A stretch of DNA of 64,000 bases from Nitrococcus mobilis (lineage in GTDB: Bacteria; Pseudomonadota; Gammaproteobacteria; Nitrococcales; Nitrococcaceae), in the NCBI GenBank assembly GCA_024102725.1, contig JAGFJL010000059.1:1-64000 (forward strand). Reading direction: 5' to 3'. Below, piece after piece: positions 40,137 through 48,558 of the stretch. A model generated the notes under the pieces. That model searched no databases and was not told the DNA's origin. It saw only the letters and a list, made by a program, of their open reading frames with translations. A program made the translations under genes and the position numbers. Position 1 is the stretch's first letter; every line of letters starts with the position of its first letter.

Positions 40137-41504
40137 CTATCGGGGTCCAAAAAGGCGCGCCAAGTCATTGTAGAAGGCAAGCGCCATAAGAAAGACCAGC
40201 AAGACAATACCGATCTGCTGACCAATCCCTTGTGCCCGATCGGATAGTGGACGCCCTTTCAGCCACTCTATGCTGTTGTAGAGCAAGTGCCCGCCATCAA
40301 GCACCGGCACCGGTAGCAGATTGAGCACGCCCAAACTGATGCTGACGATGGCGAGGAATTTCAGAAATGGAGTCATGCCGAGGCTCGCGGATACGCCCGC
40401 ATATTGGGCGATATTGATCGGTCCGCTCAGATTCTTCATGGAAGCCTCGCCCAGCACCATGCGCCAGAGCATTTTCACGGTTAGTGCGGAGGCTTCCCAG
40501 GTCTGATTCAAGGCACGACCGATCGCCTGAATCGGCCCATACTGAACCGTATGGCGCAAGCTCTCGATGTCTTGCTTCGGTACAACCGGCGTGACGCCTA
40601 GAACACCCACCCGTGTACCGTTTTCCGTTCTGCGGCTCCCGAGCGTGACAACGATCTGGCGCTGTTGGTTATGCCGCTCGACGGTGAAAGTCATTTGCTC
40701 TCCGGGCCGAGCCTGGACATAGCGGACGAGATCCTGCCAAGTATCAATAGGCTGACCATCGGCGCGCACGATCGTCATCCCTGGCTCGATGCCCGCAGCA
40801 GCGGCGGCGCTATCCGGCAGGACTTGGCTGATTTTGGGCTCAACTCGAGGTAACCAGGGACGGAAACCCAGAGCATCGAGCACATCGGGGTTCTTGCCAA
40901 TTGGGCCGATTTTCCCCAGATTGAGATAGCGGGTTGTCTCGACTCCCTCGTCGGTCTTGACTTGTACGGCCAATTGCCCGGAGCCAGCACCCTTATCCAA
41001 GAATTCCATGAGCACATCAGTCCAGCTCGGCGTCGACTCGCCGGCGATCGCCTGCACCTCATCGCCGCGCTGGAAGCCGGCCAGCGCCGCCGGTGTGCCC
41101 TCAACAACCTTGCCGATGACTGGGCGCAGCTCGGTCGTGCCGATCACGAAGATTGCCCAATAAGCCAAGACAGCGAACAGGAAATTAAACAGTGGTCCAG
41201 CCACGACTACGAGGTTGCGGACCCAAATCGGCTTGCGGTTGAAAGCATGCGCCCGCTGTTTTTCCGCTACTTCTCCCTCACGCTCGTCGAGCATTTTCAC
41301 ATAACCGCCCAATGGGATCCCGGCAACTGCGTATTCGGTCCCATCACGGCCTATGCGCGACCAAATCGGCCTGCCGAACCCGACCGAAAAGCGCAACACC
41401 TTAATACCCATGCGACGCGCGACCCAAAAGTGGCCGAATTCATGGACAATAACCAGCACACCAATGGCCACCACAAAAGCCAGTACGTCGATGAGAATTC
41501 CCAT
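40137..41504 (-). CDS. rseP: Site-2 protease RseP
   Basis: An intramembrane zinc protease that cuts the anti-sigma factor RseA in the envelope stress response. From the ATG at 41504 it has 455 residues. The zinc site is HEFGH at 21-25, two PDZ domains occupy the middle (about 115-310), and the third metal ligand is in LLPVPVLDGGHLLY near the C terminus. The ATG overlaps the dxr stop (TAATG) and has GAGG 5 nt upstream. rseA and rpoE are not in this window. Confidence 0.96.
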   Translation of the reverse strand: MGILIDVLAFVVAIGVLVIVHEFGHFWVARRMGIKVLRFSVGFGRPIWSRIGRDGTEYAVAGIPLGGYVKMLDEREGEVAEKQRAHAFNRKPIWVRNLVVVAGPLFNFLFAVLAYWAIFVIGTTELRPVIGKVVEGTPAALAGFQRGDEVQAIAGESTPSWTDVLMEFLDKGAGSGQLAVQVKTDEGVETTRYLNLGKIGPIGKNPDVLDALGFRPWLPRVEPKISQVLPDSAAAAAGIEPGMTIVRADGQPIDTWQDLVRYVQARPGEQMTFTVERHNQQRQIVVTLGSRRTENGTRVGVLGVTPVVPKQDIESLRHTVQYGPIQAIGRALNQTWEASALTVKMLWRMVLGEASMKNLSGPINIAQYAGVSASLGMTPFLKFLAIVSISLGVLNLLPVPVLDGGHLLYNSIEWLKGRPLSDRAQGIGQQIGIVLLVFLMALAFYNDLARLFGPR

Positions 41505-42697
41505 TAGCGCCTCCCAGCCCAAGCCTCTACGGCATGCTGCGCTGCGCGTCGGGTGCAGCGGTCCATGGCCAGCAGTTGGTCCAAATCTTCGATGACCTCG
41601 GCCGGAACCGATTCGAGAGTGGCTTCGATCACCGTGGGGATATCGGTGAACCGGATGCGCTCCTGCAGGAAGGCTCCAACGGCCACTTCATTGGCGGCAT
41701 TGAGAATCGCCGGAGTCGAATCACCGGCTTGCATTGCCTGATAGGCCAAACCTAGGCAAGGGAAGCGTCGGTGGTCGGGTGCTTCGAATTCAAGCCGGCC
41801 CACACTCAATAAATCCAGCCGCCGAGTGCCTGAGGCAAGACGCCCCGGTGTCGCCAACGCATGTGCCAGCGGTGTGCGCATATCAGGATTGCCCAAGTGG
41901 GCCAGCACCGAACCGTCCACATACTCCACCAGCGAATGCACAATGCTCTGTGGATGAATGACCGCCTCCAGGCAATCCGGTTCCACGTCAAACAGCAAAC
42001 AGGCTTCGATCAGCTCCAGTCCCTTGTTCATCATGGTGGCGGAATCCACCGAAATCTTCCGACCCATCACCCAATTGGGGTGGGCACAAGCCTCTGCCGG
42101 AGTCACCCACTGCAGCTCCGCCAGCGGCCGGCAGCGAAAGGGCCCGCCGGAAGCGGTCAGCAGAATACGCCGCACGCCAAGTTCCCGCAGGGGACGCTGG
42201 CCAAACTCTGGCGGTAGACATTGATAAACGGCATTATGCTCGCTATCGACCGGGATCAATGTCGCACCGTTGCGTTTGACTTCCGCCAAGAATAGCGCAC
42301 CGGCCATGACCAGCGCTTCCTTGTTCGCCAGCAGAATCCGCTTACCGCCACGAGCGGCGGCCAACGTTGGCAGCAACCCGGCGCTGCCGACAATACCCGC
42401 GACGACGCAATCTACCTCGCTCGCACCAGCAACCTCGATCAATGCCTCGGTCCCGCCCAACACTTGTGTCGAACCGCCGGACCGCCCGGCCAGCCGTGCG
42501 CGCAATCTGGCCGCGGCCTGCTCGTCGGCCAACACCGCGTATTGCGGCTGGAACCGCTGGCACTGCTCGAACAGCCGATCGATCGTCCGATTGGCCGCCA
42601 GCGCAAAGACTTCGAACTGCTGCGGATGACGGGCGATGACATCCAGCGTATTGACGCCGATGGAACCGGTCGCTCCGAGTATAGTTATGCGTTGCAT
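41504..42697 (-). CDS. dxr: 1-deoxy-D-xylulose 5-phosphate reductoisomerase
   Basis: The second enzyme of the MEP isoprenoid pathway, the target of fosmidomycin. The 397 residues begin with the NADPH-binding motif ILGATGSIG at 6-14. [12 protein letters not shown] and the metal-binding block [12 protein letters not shown] follow, then SGGPFR. Translation is coupled to rseP through TAATG. ispD and ispF of the same pathway lie further along the string. Confidence 0.98.
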   Translation of the reverse strand: MQRITILGATGSIGVNTLDVIARHPQQFEVFALAANRTIDRLFEQCQRFQPQYAVLADEQAAARLRARLAGRSGGSTQVLGGTEALIEVAGASEVDCVVAGIVGSAGLLPTLAAARGGKRILLANKEALVMAGALFLAEVKRNGATLIPVDSEHNAVYQCLPPEFGQRPLRELGVRRILLTASGGPFRCRPLAELQWVTPAEACAHPNWVMGRKISVDSATMMNKGLELIEACLLFDVEPDCLEAVIHPQSIVHSLVEYVDGSVLAHLGNPDMRTPLAHALATPGRLASGTRRLDLLSVGRLEFEAPDHRRFPCLGLAYQAMQAGDSTPAILNAANEVAVGAFLQERIRFTDIPTVIEATLESVPAEVIEDLDQLLAMDRCTRRAAQHAVEAWAGRR

Positions 42698-42705
42698 GCG
42701 CTCAC

Positions 42706-43539
42706 TCAGCTGATCCCCCGTACGCTTAATGCTAGGATGGGTGCTGCCGCCAGCAGGCCGTCGATGCGATCCAACACCCCCCCATGTCCCGGTAACAAAC
42801 CACCGCTGTCCTTGATGCCACGCTGTCGCTTCAGCATGCTCTCGAACAAATCACCCACTATCGCGCTACCGATGGTAACCAGCGCAAGGCCGAGAAACAC
42901 TACCGGCTTGATGCCCTCAGGGGCGAAGCCGAGCGCCCGTCCACAGGCATAATACACAGCTCCGAGCAGCACTCCCAAGATCAGGCTGCCGATGACACCT
43001 TCCCAAGTTTTGCCCGGGCTGAGTCGGGGAGCCAGCTTGTGCCGACCCCACGCTCGACCGACGAAATAACCGCCCGTATCACTGCCCCACACCAGAAACA
43101 GCAACATGGTAACCCAGTAAGGACCAAATGCCCCTTTGTCATGGGTGGCGACAACGGCGAACCAGAATGCAACCAGGACCACGGTGCCACTCAGTGCAAA
43201 GGCAAACAGCGGCGGCCTCCGCTTGCTGGGATTGCGCACAAAGGCAACGAGCCAGGCCATGGCAACCACCCACCATGACGCACCCGCGACCAGTACCGGC
43301 ATTGCGCTGCCACCGGAGCTGAGCCATAGCCAGCCCCCGAATACGATAACGAGGATGGCGAACGTATAAGCCAGCCGGCCACGATGGCTGGTGAGATTCA
43401 TCAAAAGCGTCCATTCCCAAGCCCCGAGCACGACAATACCCGCGAAGGCGGCCGAGAGGAGCGCAGGCGGGGCAAGCCATACAAGCCAAAGCACTCCGGG
43501 AATGAGAACCAAAGCCGTTAGCACGCGCCATCTAAGCAC
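42706..43539 (-). CDS. cdsA: Phosphatidate cytidylyltransferase
   Basis: Makes CDP-diacylglycerol, precursor of all membrane phospholipids. The 277 residues have about seven to eight membrane segments and the family signature near the C terminus, with [18 protein letters not shown] followed by [15 protein letters not shown]. Its start overlaps the uppS stop by 8 bp, and dxr follows after 8 bp. The CTP it uses comes from pyrG in the same string. Confidence 0.97.
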   Translation of the reverse strand: MLRWRVLTALVLIPGVLWLVWLAPPALLSAAFAGIVVLGAWEWTLLMNLTSHRGRLAYTFAILVIVFGGWLWLSSGGSAMPVLVAGASWWVVAMAWLVAFVRNPSKRRPPLFAFALSGTVVLVAFWFAVVATHDKGAFGPYWVTMLLFLVWGSDTGGYFVGRAWGRHKLAPRLSPGKTWEGVIGSLILGVLLGAVYYACGRALGFAPEGIKPVVFLGLALVTIGSAIVGDLFESMLKRQRGIKDSGGLLPGHGGVLDRIDGLLAAAPILALSVRGIS

Positions 43540-44302
43540 GGCCTTGGCGCTCCACTTGCTCCGCCGTCATGCCGAAGCGCCGTTGCCGTTGCGCAAACCA
43601 ACGCAGCGCCGCCTCGAATTCACTGGCATCGAAATCGGGCCACAAGACCTCGGTGAAATAGAGCTCGGTATAGGCAAGCTGCCAGAGGAGGAAATTGCTG
43701 ATCCGGTGCTCGCCGCCGGTGCGGATAAAAAGATCCGGCGCCGGCAGCCCCGCTAGGCAGACGTAAGTACCAAAGACCCATTCATCGATCGAGGCCGGGT
43801 CCCGCTCGCCGTGGGCAACCTCTTCTGCGAGCCGGCGCGCGGCGCTGGCGATGTCCCAACGCCCACCGTAGCTAGCGGCCAAATTGAGCTGCAATCCGGT
43901 ATTGGCGGCGGTGAGGTTCTCGGCGGCCATTATGTTCGCCCGCAACCGTGGTGAGAACTGATCGCGCTCGCCGATCAAGCGTAGCCGTACGCGGTTTTTA
44001 TGCAGTTGCGGAGTCTCCTTTTCCAAGGTGCGGATCAGCAGCTCCATGAGCATTCCCACCTCGCCGGCAGGCCGGCGCCAGTTCTCGCTGCTGAAGACAA
44101 ACAGCGTCAGCGCCTTGACTCCGGCCCGCGCCGAGGCCTCGACGACTTGGCGTACAGCTCGCGCACCGGCGCGATGGCCGAGATGACGGGATTGGCTGCG
44201 GGCCTGCGCCCAGCGACCGTTACCGTCCATGACGATGGCAACATGCCGGGGAACGGCACCTTGCAGGCCAGGTGCTTGGCAATCGCTCTGCTCGTCGCTC
44301 AT
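43532..44302 (-). CDS. uppS: Undecaprenyl diphosphate synthase
   Basis: Elongates farnesyl diphosphate to the C55 carrier for peptidoglycan and O-antigen. The 256 residues contain HVAIVMDGNGRWA with catalytic Asp26, and the C-terminal PDLFIRTGGEHRISNFLLWQ block. The ATG at 44302 is preferred to the GTG just before it because GGGAGC lies 4-6 nt upstream. The 148-bp gap to frr contains a 6-bp hairpin (44365-44370 with 44377-44382) of unknown role. Confidence 0.97.
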   Translation of the reverse strand: MSDEQSDCQAPGLQGAVPRHVAIVMDGNGRWAQARSQSRHLGHRAGARAVRQVVEASARAGVKALTLFVFSSENWRRPAGEVGMLMELLIRTLEKETPQLHKNRVRLRLIGERDQFSPRLRANIMAAENLTAANTGLQLNLAASYGGRWDIASAARRLAEEVAHGERDPASIDEWVFGTYVCLAGLPAPDLFIRTGGEHRISNFLLWQLAYTELYFTEVLWPDFDASEFEAALRWFAQRQRRFGMTAEQVERQGRA

Positions 44303-44450
44303 CACAGCTCCCGAACTCCACCGCTATCGGCCATCCGACGGGGTTTGTTCGAGTATCCTAAGGCCGCAACCCGGTTGTTGCGCCGTTCGAGGGCATCACG
44401 GCCGCCTCCCCCATCACCCAGACCGGGGCTCGGACCTCTGGCGTAACGGC

Positions 44451-45008
44451 TCAAACCTCCATCAGCTCCTTTTCCTTGGCGACGAGCAGATTGTCCACCT
44501 CGCTGATATGCTTATCGGTGAGTTTTTGAATATCGTCCTCGGCGCGTTTCTCATCGTCCTCCGTGATCTCCTTCTCCTTGAGCCGAGTCTTGAGGGCACT
44601 ATTGGCATCGCGACGAACGTTGCGGATTGCAATTCGGGCCTGCTCGGCCTCATGTTTGACGACGCGAATCAGCTCACGGCGGCGCTCTTCGGTCAACGGT
44701 GGCAGAGGGATACGTATGACACCGCCTGCCGTGTTTGGGGTCAACCCGAGATCCGATTCGAGAATCGCTTTTTCCACCACTGGAATCATGCCCTTCTCCC
44801 AAGGGGTGACACTCAATGTCCGCGGGTCGCTGACAGCCACCGACGCCACCTGGTTAAGCGGCATTTTCGCGCCGTAATAGGCCACGCTGATATGATCCAG
44901 CAAGCTCGTATGGGCTCGTCCAGTACGTATTTTATGAAACTCATGGTTCAAGGCTTCAATGCTCTTCCTCATCCGTGCGGCGGCATCCTTTTTGATGTCC
45001 TCGCTCAT
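44451..45008 (-). CDS. frr: Ribosome recycling factor
   Basis: Splits post-termination ribosomes together with EF-G. From the ATG at 45008 it has 185 residues, the standard length; a GTG three codons upstream is rejected because the ATG has a GGGGGTG site 6-7 nt upstream. [18 protein letters not shown] near the N terminus and the closing two-helix domain ([18 protein letters not shown]) are typical. It lies 5 bp after pyrH. Confidence 0.97.
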   Translation of the reverse strand: MSEDIKKDAAARMRKSIEALNHEFHKIRTGRAHTSLLDHISVAYYGAKMPLNQVASVAVSDPRTLSVTPWEKGMIPVVEKAILESDLGLTPNTAGGVIRIPLPPLTEERRRELIRVVKHEAEQARIAIRNVRRDANSALKTRLKEKEITEDDEKRAEDDIQKLTDKHISEVDNLLVAKEKELMEV

Positions 45009-45013
45009 GAGCG

Positions 45014-45733
45014 TCACCCCCTCTCCACAAACGTCCCGATAGCGCGGCCTTCGACCACATCGCGCAGACCGCCCGGCCGGGTGATGTCAAAGACCATGAT
45101 GGGCATGTTCTGATCTCGGCAAAGGACGATGGCAGTCGCGTCCATCACATTCAACTTACGCTGGAGCACCTCATCATAGGTCAGGCGCTGGTAACGCTGT
45201 GCTCCAGGCTCCTTGACCGGATCGGCGCTGTAGACGCCATCGACCTTGGTCGCCTTTAACATGATATCGGCGTTGATTTCGATGGCGCGCAGGCTGGCTG
45301 CGGAGTCGGTGGTAAAGAATGGATTACCGATACCGGCCGCGAATATCACGACTCGGCCCTTTTCCAAGTGGCGGATGGCACGCCGCCGAATGTAGCTCTC
45401 ACACACCTGATTGACTTTGATGGCGGACATCACACGGGTGAAAACCGCTTCCTGCTCAAGAGCGTCCTGCAGCGCGAGCGCATTCAACAGCGTCGCGAGC
45501 ATACCCATCTGATCGGCCGTTACTCGATCCATCCCCGTGGCGGCCAAACCCGCGCCACGAAAAATATTGCCGCCGCCAATAACCAACGCAATCTGCATGC
45601 CCCGCTCGACGAGCTCGCAAATCTCCGTAGCCAGCCGTTTCAGAACCCCGGGATCGACCCCGTAGGGTGCCTCTCCGAGCAGCGCCTCACCACTGAGCTT
45701 CAGCAATATTCGACGATACTTGAGGTCGGTCAT
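45014..45733 (-). CDS. pyrH: Uridylate kinase
   Basis: Phosphorylates UMP to UDP; its product ultimately supplies PyrG and the UDP-sugars of envelope synthesis. The 239 residues have the amino acid kinase fold: [13 protein letters not shown] near the N terminus, [10 protein letters not shown] near 51-60 and [13 protein letters not shown]. The tsf-pyrH-frr order is strongly conserved. The start is well placed after a GGAG (CCGATGACC on the plus-strand complement). Confidence 0.97.
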   Translation of the reverse strand: MTDLKYRRILLKLSGEALLGEAPYGVDPGVLKRLATEICELVERGMQIALVIGGGNIFRGAGLAATGMDRVTADQMGMLATLLNALALQDALEQEAVFTRVMSAIKVNQVCESYIRRRAIRHLEKGRVVIFAAGIGNPFFTTDSAASLRAIEINADIMLKATKVDGVYSADPVKEPGAQRYQRLTYDEVLQRKLNVMDATAIVLCRDQNMPIMVFDITRPGGLRDVVEGRAIGTFVERG

Positions 45734-45778
45734 CGGCGGGAGTCTCCTACCATGGACGGACCCAGCACGCGCACAAGG

Positions 45779-46666
45779 CTAGGAACCCTTGACCTGCGCC
45801 TCGACCTCCTCGGCGAAGTTGATCTGCTTCTTCTCGATGCCCTCGCCGACCTCATGGCGGGAGAAGCGCAGCACCCGGGCATTGGCCCGGTCAAGGAGCG
45901 CACCGACGCTCTGCTCCGGATCCTTAACGAAAGGCTGCCCCCGCAAAGTGATTTCCCCTAACCACTTGTCGAGTCGTCCGGCAACCATTTTATCCACGAT
46001 TTGCGCCGGCTTGCCGCTGCCCTGCGCCTGGGCGATCAGGATCTCCCGTTCTTTCTCCAAGATATCGGCAGGAACGTCGTCTTGGTCGAGGCACAGCGGA
46101 CGGCTGGCCGCAATATGCATACAAAGATCACGCGCCAGCTTGGCATCACCACCCTCCATCTCGAGCAGGACGCCGATACGGCTGCCGTGCAGGTACGAGC
46201 TGATCAATCCCGCCTCGGCCCGGTAATGAACAAAGCGCCGGATCTGAATATTCTCCCCGAGCTTGGCAATGAGCGATTTCTGAGCCGCTTCGACCGTATC
46301 TTCCGACTCACCCTCCAACGCCAATCCCATCAGCGTTGCGAGGTCATCGGGAGCCTGTTCGAGAATTTGCAGTGCAACGCGCTGCGTGAAGGCTTTGAAA
46401 TGCGGGTCGGCGGCGACAAAGTCCGTCTCACAATTGACTTCGACCATCGCGCCCTGTGTACGATCGTTACTCAACGTGATGACGATAGCGCCTTCAGCGG
46501 CCATGCGCCCGGCCTTGCGATCGGCCTGTGCTAGCCCGCGCTTGCGCAGCACCTCGATCGCAGCACTCGTATTCCCGTCGGCTTCTTGCAGCGCTTTTTT
46601 GCACTCCATCATCCCAGCGCCAGTGCGCTCACGAAGCTGCTTTACCATTTGCGCGGTAATCGCCAT
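45779..46666 (-). CDS. tsf: Elongation factor Ts
   Basis: Guanine nucleotide exchange factor for EF-Tu. The 295 residues match the family, with the N-terminal UBA-like block VKQLRERTGAGMMECKKAL and VEVNCETDFVA near 76-86. The C-terminal coiled coil and GEGIEKKQINFAEEV follow. It is 53 bp downstream of rpsB and shares its transcript and presumably its S2-dependent control. Confidence 0.98.
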   Translation of the reverse strand: MAITAQMVKQLRERTGAGMMECKKALQEADGNTSAAIEVLRKRGLAQADRKAGRMAAEGAIVITLSNDRTQGAMVEVNCETDFVAADPHFKAFTQRVALQILEQAPDDLATLMGLALEGESEDTVEAAQKSLIAKLGENIQIRRFVHYRAEAGLISSYLHGSRIGVLLEMEGGDAKLARDLCMHIAASRPLCLDQDDVPADILEKEREILIAQAQGSGKPAQIVDKMVAGRLDKWLGEITLRGQPFVKDPEQSVGALLDRANARVLRFSRHEVGEGIEKKQINFAEEVEAQVKGS

Positions 46667-46719
46667 GCCGATTTCACCTCTTGCCGATGCATTATCGAAT
46701 GTCCTGCCGGAGCGGGGGC

Positions 46720-47490
46720 TTATTCGGCCTGCTGTTCAGCCTCGGGGATCGCTTGAGCGCCCGTCGCTCCGATCTCAATGAACTCGTCATCACCGCTCGG
46801 CCGAATACCAACCATCCTAGCATCGATGATCGCATCGGCTGCCCCTTTCAAATAGAGGCGAACGGCACGAAACGCGTCATCGTTGCCGGGTATAACGTAG
46901 TCGATCGCCCGCGGCGAGTTGTTGGTATCGACCACCGCCACCACCGGAATGTTGAGCTTGCGTGCTTCGAGCACAGCGATCCGCTCGAAACCGGTATCAA
47001 TGACGAATAACGCATCCGGCAACGCCTCCATATCGACGATACCGCCGAAGGCGCGCTCGAGCTTACCCATCTCTCGATGCAGCGAGAGCACTTCGCGCTT
47101 GCTCAGCTTGTCGAAGGTACCATCCTTCTCCTGCTGCTGGAGGTCCTTGTAGCGGCGAATGGAGCGCTTTACCGTGCGGAAATTGGTCAACATGCCGCCT
47201 AACCAACGGTGGTTGACGTAGGGCATTCCACAGCGCATGGCTTCTTCACGGAGGGCCTCGCGGGCGGCACGCTTAGTCCCTACAAACAGAATCCGCCCGC
47301 CGTTGGCCGCAAGCCGACCTAGGTAGTTCATAGCCTCTTCGTACAGAGGCAACGTCTTCTCAAGGTTGATGATATGTATCTTGTTACGCTGACCGAAGAT
47401 ATATGGAGCCATCTTCGGATCCCAGTAACGGGTCTGATGCCCGAAATGCACGCCGGCTTCGAGCATTTGCCGCATGGTCACCCTGGCCAT
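46720..47490 (-). CDS. rpsB: 30S ribosomal protein S2
   Basis: A late-assembling protein of the small subunit that bridges head and body. From the ATG at 47490 the protein has 256 residues; GGAG lies 9 nt upstream. The N-terminal block [19 protein letters not shown] and [15 protein letters not shown] are diagnostic. A 22-codon upstream extension is rejected. It heads the minus-strand string, preceded by a structured leader and a promoter with a GC-rich discriminator. Confidence 0.98.
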   Translation of the reverse strand: MARVTMRQMLEAGVHFGHQTRYWDPKMAPYIFGQRNKIHIINLEKTLPLYEEAMNYLGRLAANGGRILFVGTKRAAREALREEAMRCGMPYVNHRWLGGMLTNFRTVKRSIRRYKDLQQQEKDGTFDKLSKREVLSLHREMGKLERAFGGIVDMEALPDALFVIDTGFERIAVLEARKLNIPVVAVVDTNNSPRAIDYVIPGNDDAFRAVRLYLKGAADAIIDARMVGIRPSGDDEFIEIGATGAQAIPEAEQQAE

Positions 47491-47522
47491 GAATGGTATC
47501 TCCTCATTCGGGTTGAGCCTCC

Positions 47523-47640
47523 ATACACCCGCACGCGACAACCCGCAATTGGGCACCCGGTCGCGTGTGACGGTGTATGTGTGGTATGTCCGGAACCAAG
47601 CCCGGTATTTGCGGTTATGATACGACGATCATGCAACCGC
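47523..47640 (-). promoter_or_regulatory. Structured rpsB leader, candidate S2 autoregulatory site
   Basis: Two stem-loops lie in the untranslated leader. The larger pairs 47532-47539 with 47560-47567 (8 bp) and 47523-47529 with 47572-47578 (7 bp), separated by a small asymmetric internal loop. The smaller pairs 47611-47616 with 47635-47640 and 47617-47621 with 47628-47632, with a 2-nt bulge. In E. coli and related gammaproteobacteria S2 represses its own rpsB-tsf mRNA through a leader of similar length. The role here is inferred from position and structure. Confidence 0.55.
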
Positions 47641-47662
47641 CGTTTGCCTGGAAAGCGCGCGC

Positions 47663-47691
47663 TTTATACCATATTTCCGACCCGGCCACAA
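47663..47691 (-). promoter_or_regulatory. Candidate rpsB-tsf promoter
   Basis: On the minus strand TTGTGG (47691-47686) and TATAAA (47668-47663) are 17 bp apart; the -10 box matches 5 of 6 consensus positions. A GCGCGCGC run follows immediately, the kind of GC-rich discriminator found at stringently controlled ribosomal promoters. Transcription from here gives a leader of about 165 nt. The same AT-rich patch may also serve the divergent map gene. Confidence 0.55.
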
Positions 47692-47772
47692 TTTGTCACC
47701 GATGCGCTCGGCTGCGGCCAAGATTGAATTGGTGACTCATCGAAATCCCGTTTTCGAACAAGGTTTCCCTCA

Positions 47773-48537
47773 ATGCCCGTTACCATAAAGAGCCCGGAAG
47801 AAATCGAGAAGATGCGCCTAGCCGGCCGTCTGGCGGCCAGCGTCTTGCATATGATCGAGCCATATGTGCAACCCGGGATAACCACCGAGGAGCTCGATCG
47901 GATCTGTCATGACTACATCGTCAACGATTTGGATGCAATCCCCGCGCCTCTCAATTACCGAGGATTTCCGAAATCGATTTGCACCTCGGTCAACCACGTG
48001 GTCTGCCACGGAATCCCCGGTGCGAAAAAGCTCAAACGCGGCGACATCATCAACATCGATGTGACCGTGATCAAAGATGACTACCACGGGGATACCAGCC
48101 GGATGTTCTATGTGACTGAACCCTCCATCCAGGCCCGCCGGCTCTGTGAGGTGGCCTACGAGTGTATGATGATAGGGATCGAGCGCGTACGCCCGGGCGT
48201 TCGGCTAGGCGATATCGGCCACGCTATTCAGCAGTTCACTGAAAGCCACGGTTACTCCGTGGTGCGCGAGTATTGCGGGCACGGAATCGGGCGCAACTTC
48301 CACGAAGAGCCGCAGGTGCTCCACTACGGCAAGCCCGGCCAGGGGCTGGCACTTCAGGAGGGGATGACCTTCACCATCGAGCCCATGATCAACGCTGGGC
48401 GTCGCGAGACCCGCCTGCTCAAGGATCATTGGACGGTCGTCACCAAAGATCACAGCCTCTCGGCGCAATGGGAGCATACGCTGCTGGTAACCGCAAACGG
48501 TTACGAGATTCTTACTCAGCTAGAAAACACGGTATGA
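47773..48537 (+). CDS. map: Methionine aminopeptidase, type I
   Basis: Removes the initiator methionine from nascent proteins. The 254 residues have all five metal ligands: Asp96, Asp107, His170, Glu203 and Glu234, each one residue before the E. coli positions. Conserved context includes STSVNHVVCHG-like CTSVNHVVCHGIP and GHGIGRNFHEEP. The gene diverges from rpsB, the usual arrangement, and is followed by glnD after 21 bp. Confidence 0.98.
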   Translation: MPVTIKSPEEIEKMRLAGRLAASVLHMIEPYVQPGITTEELDRICHDYIVNDLDAIPAPLNYRGFPKSICTSVNHVVCHGIPGAKKLKRGDIINIDVTVIKDDYHGDTSRMFYVTEPSIQARRLCEVAYECMMIGIERVRPGVRLGDIGHAIQQFTESHGYSVVREYCGHGIGRNFHEEPQVLHYGKPGQGLALQEGMTFTIEPMINAGRRETRLLKDHWTVVTKDHSLSAQWEHTLLVTANGYEILTQLENTV

Positions 48538-48558
48538 GGTAAAAACCAACCCACGCCG

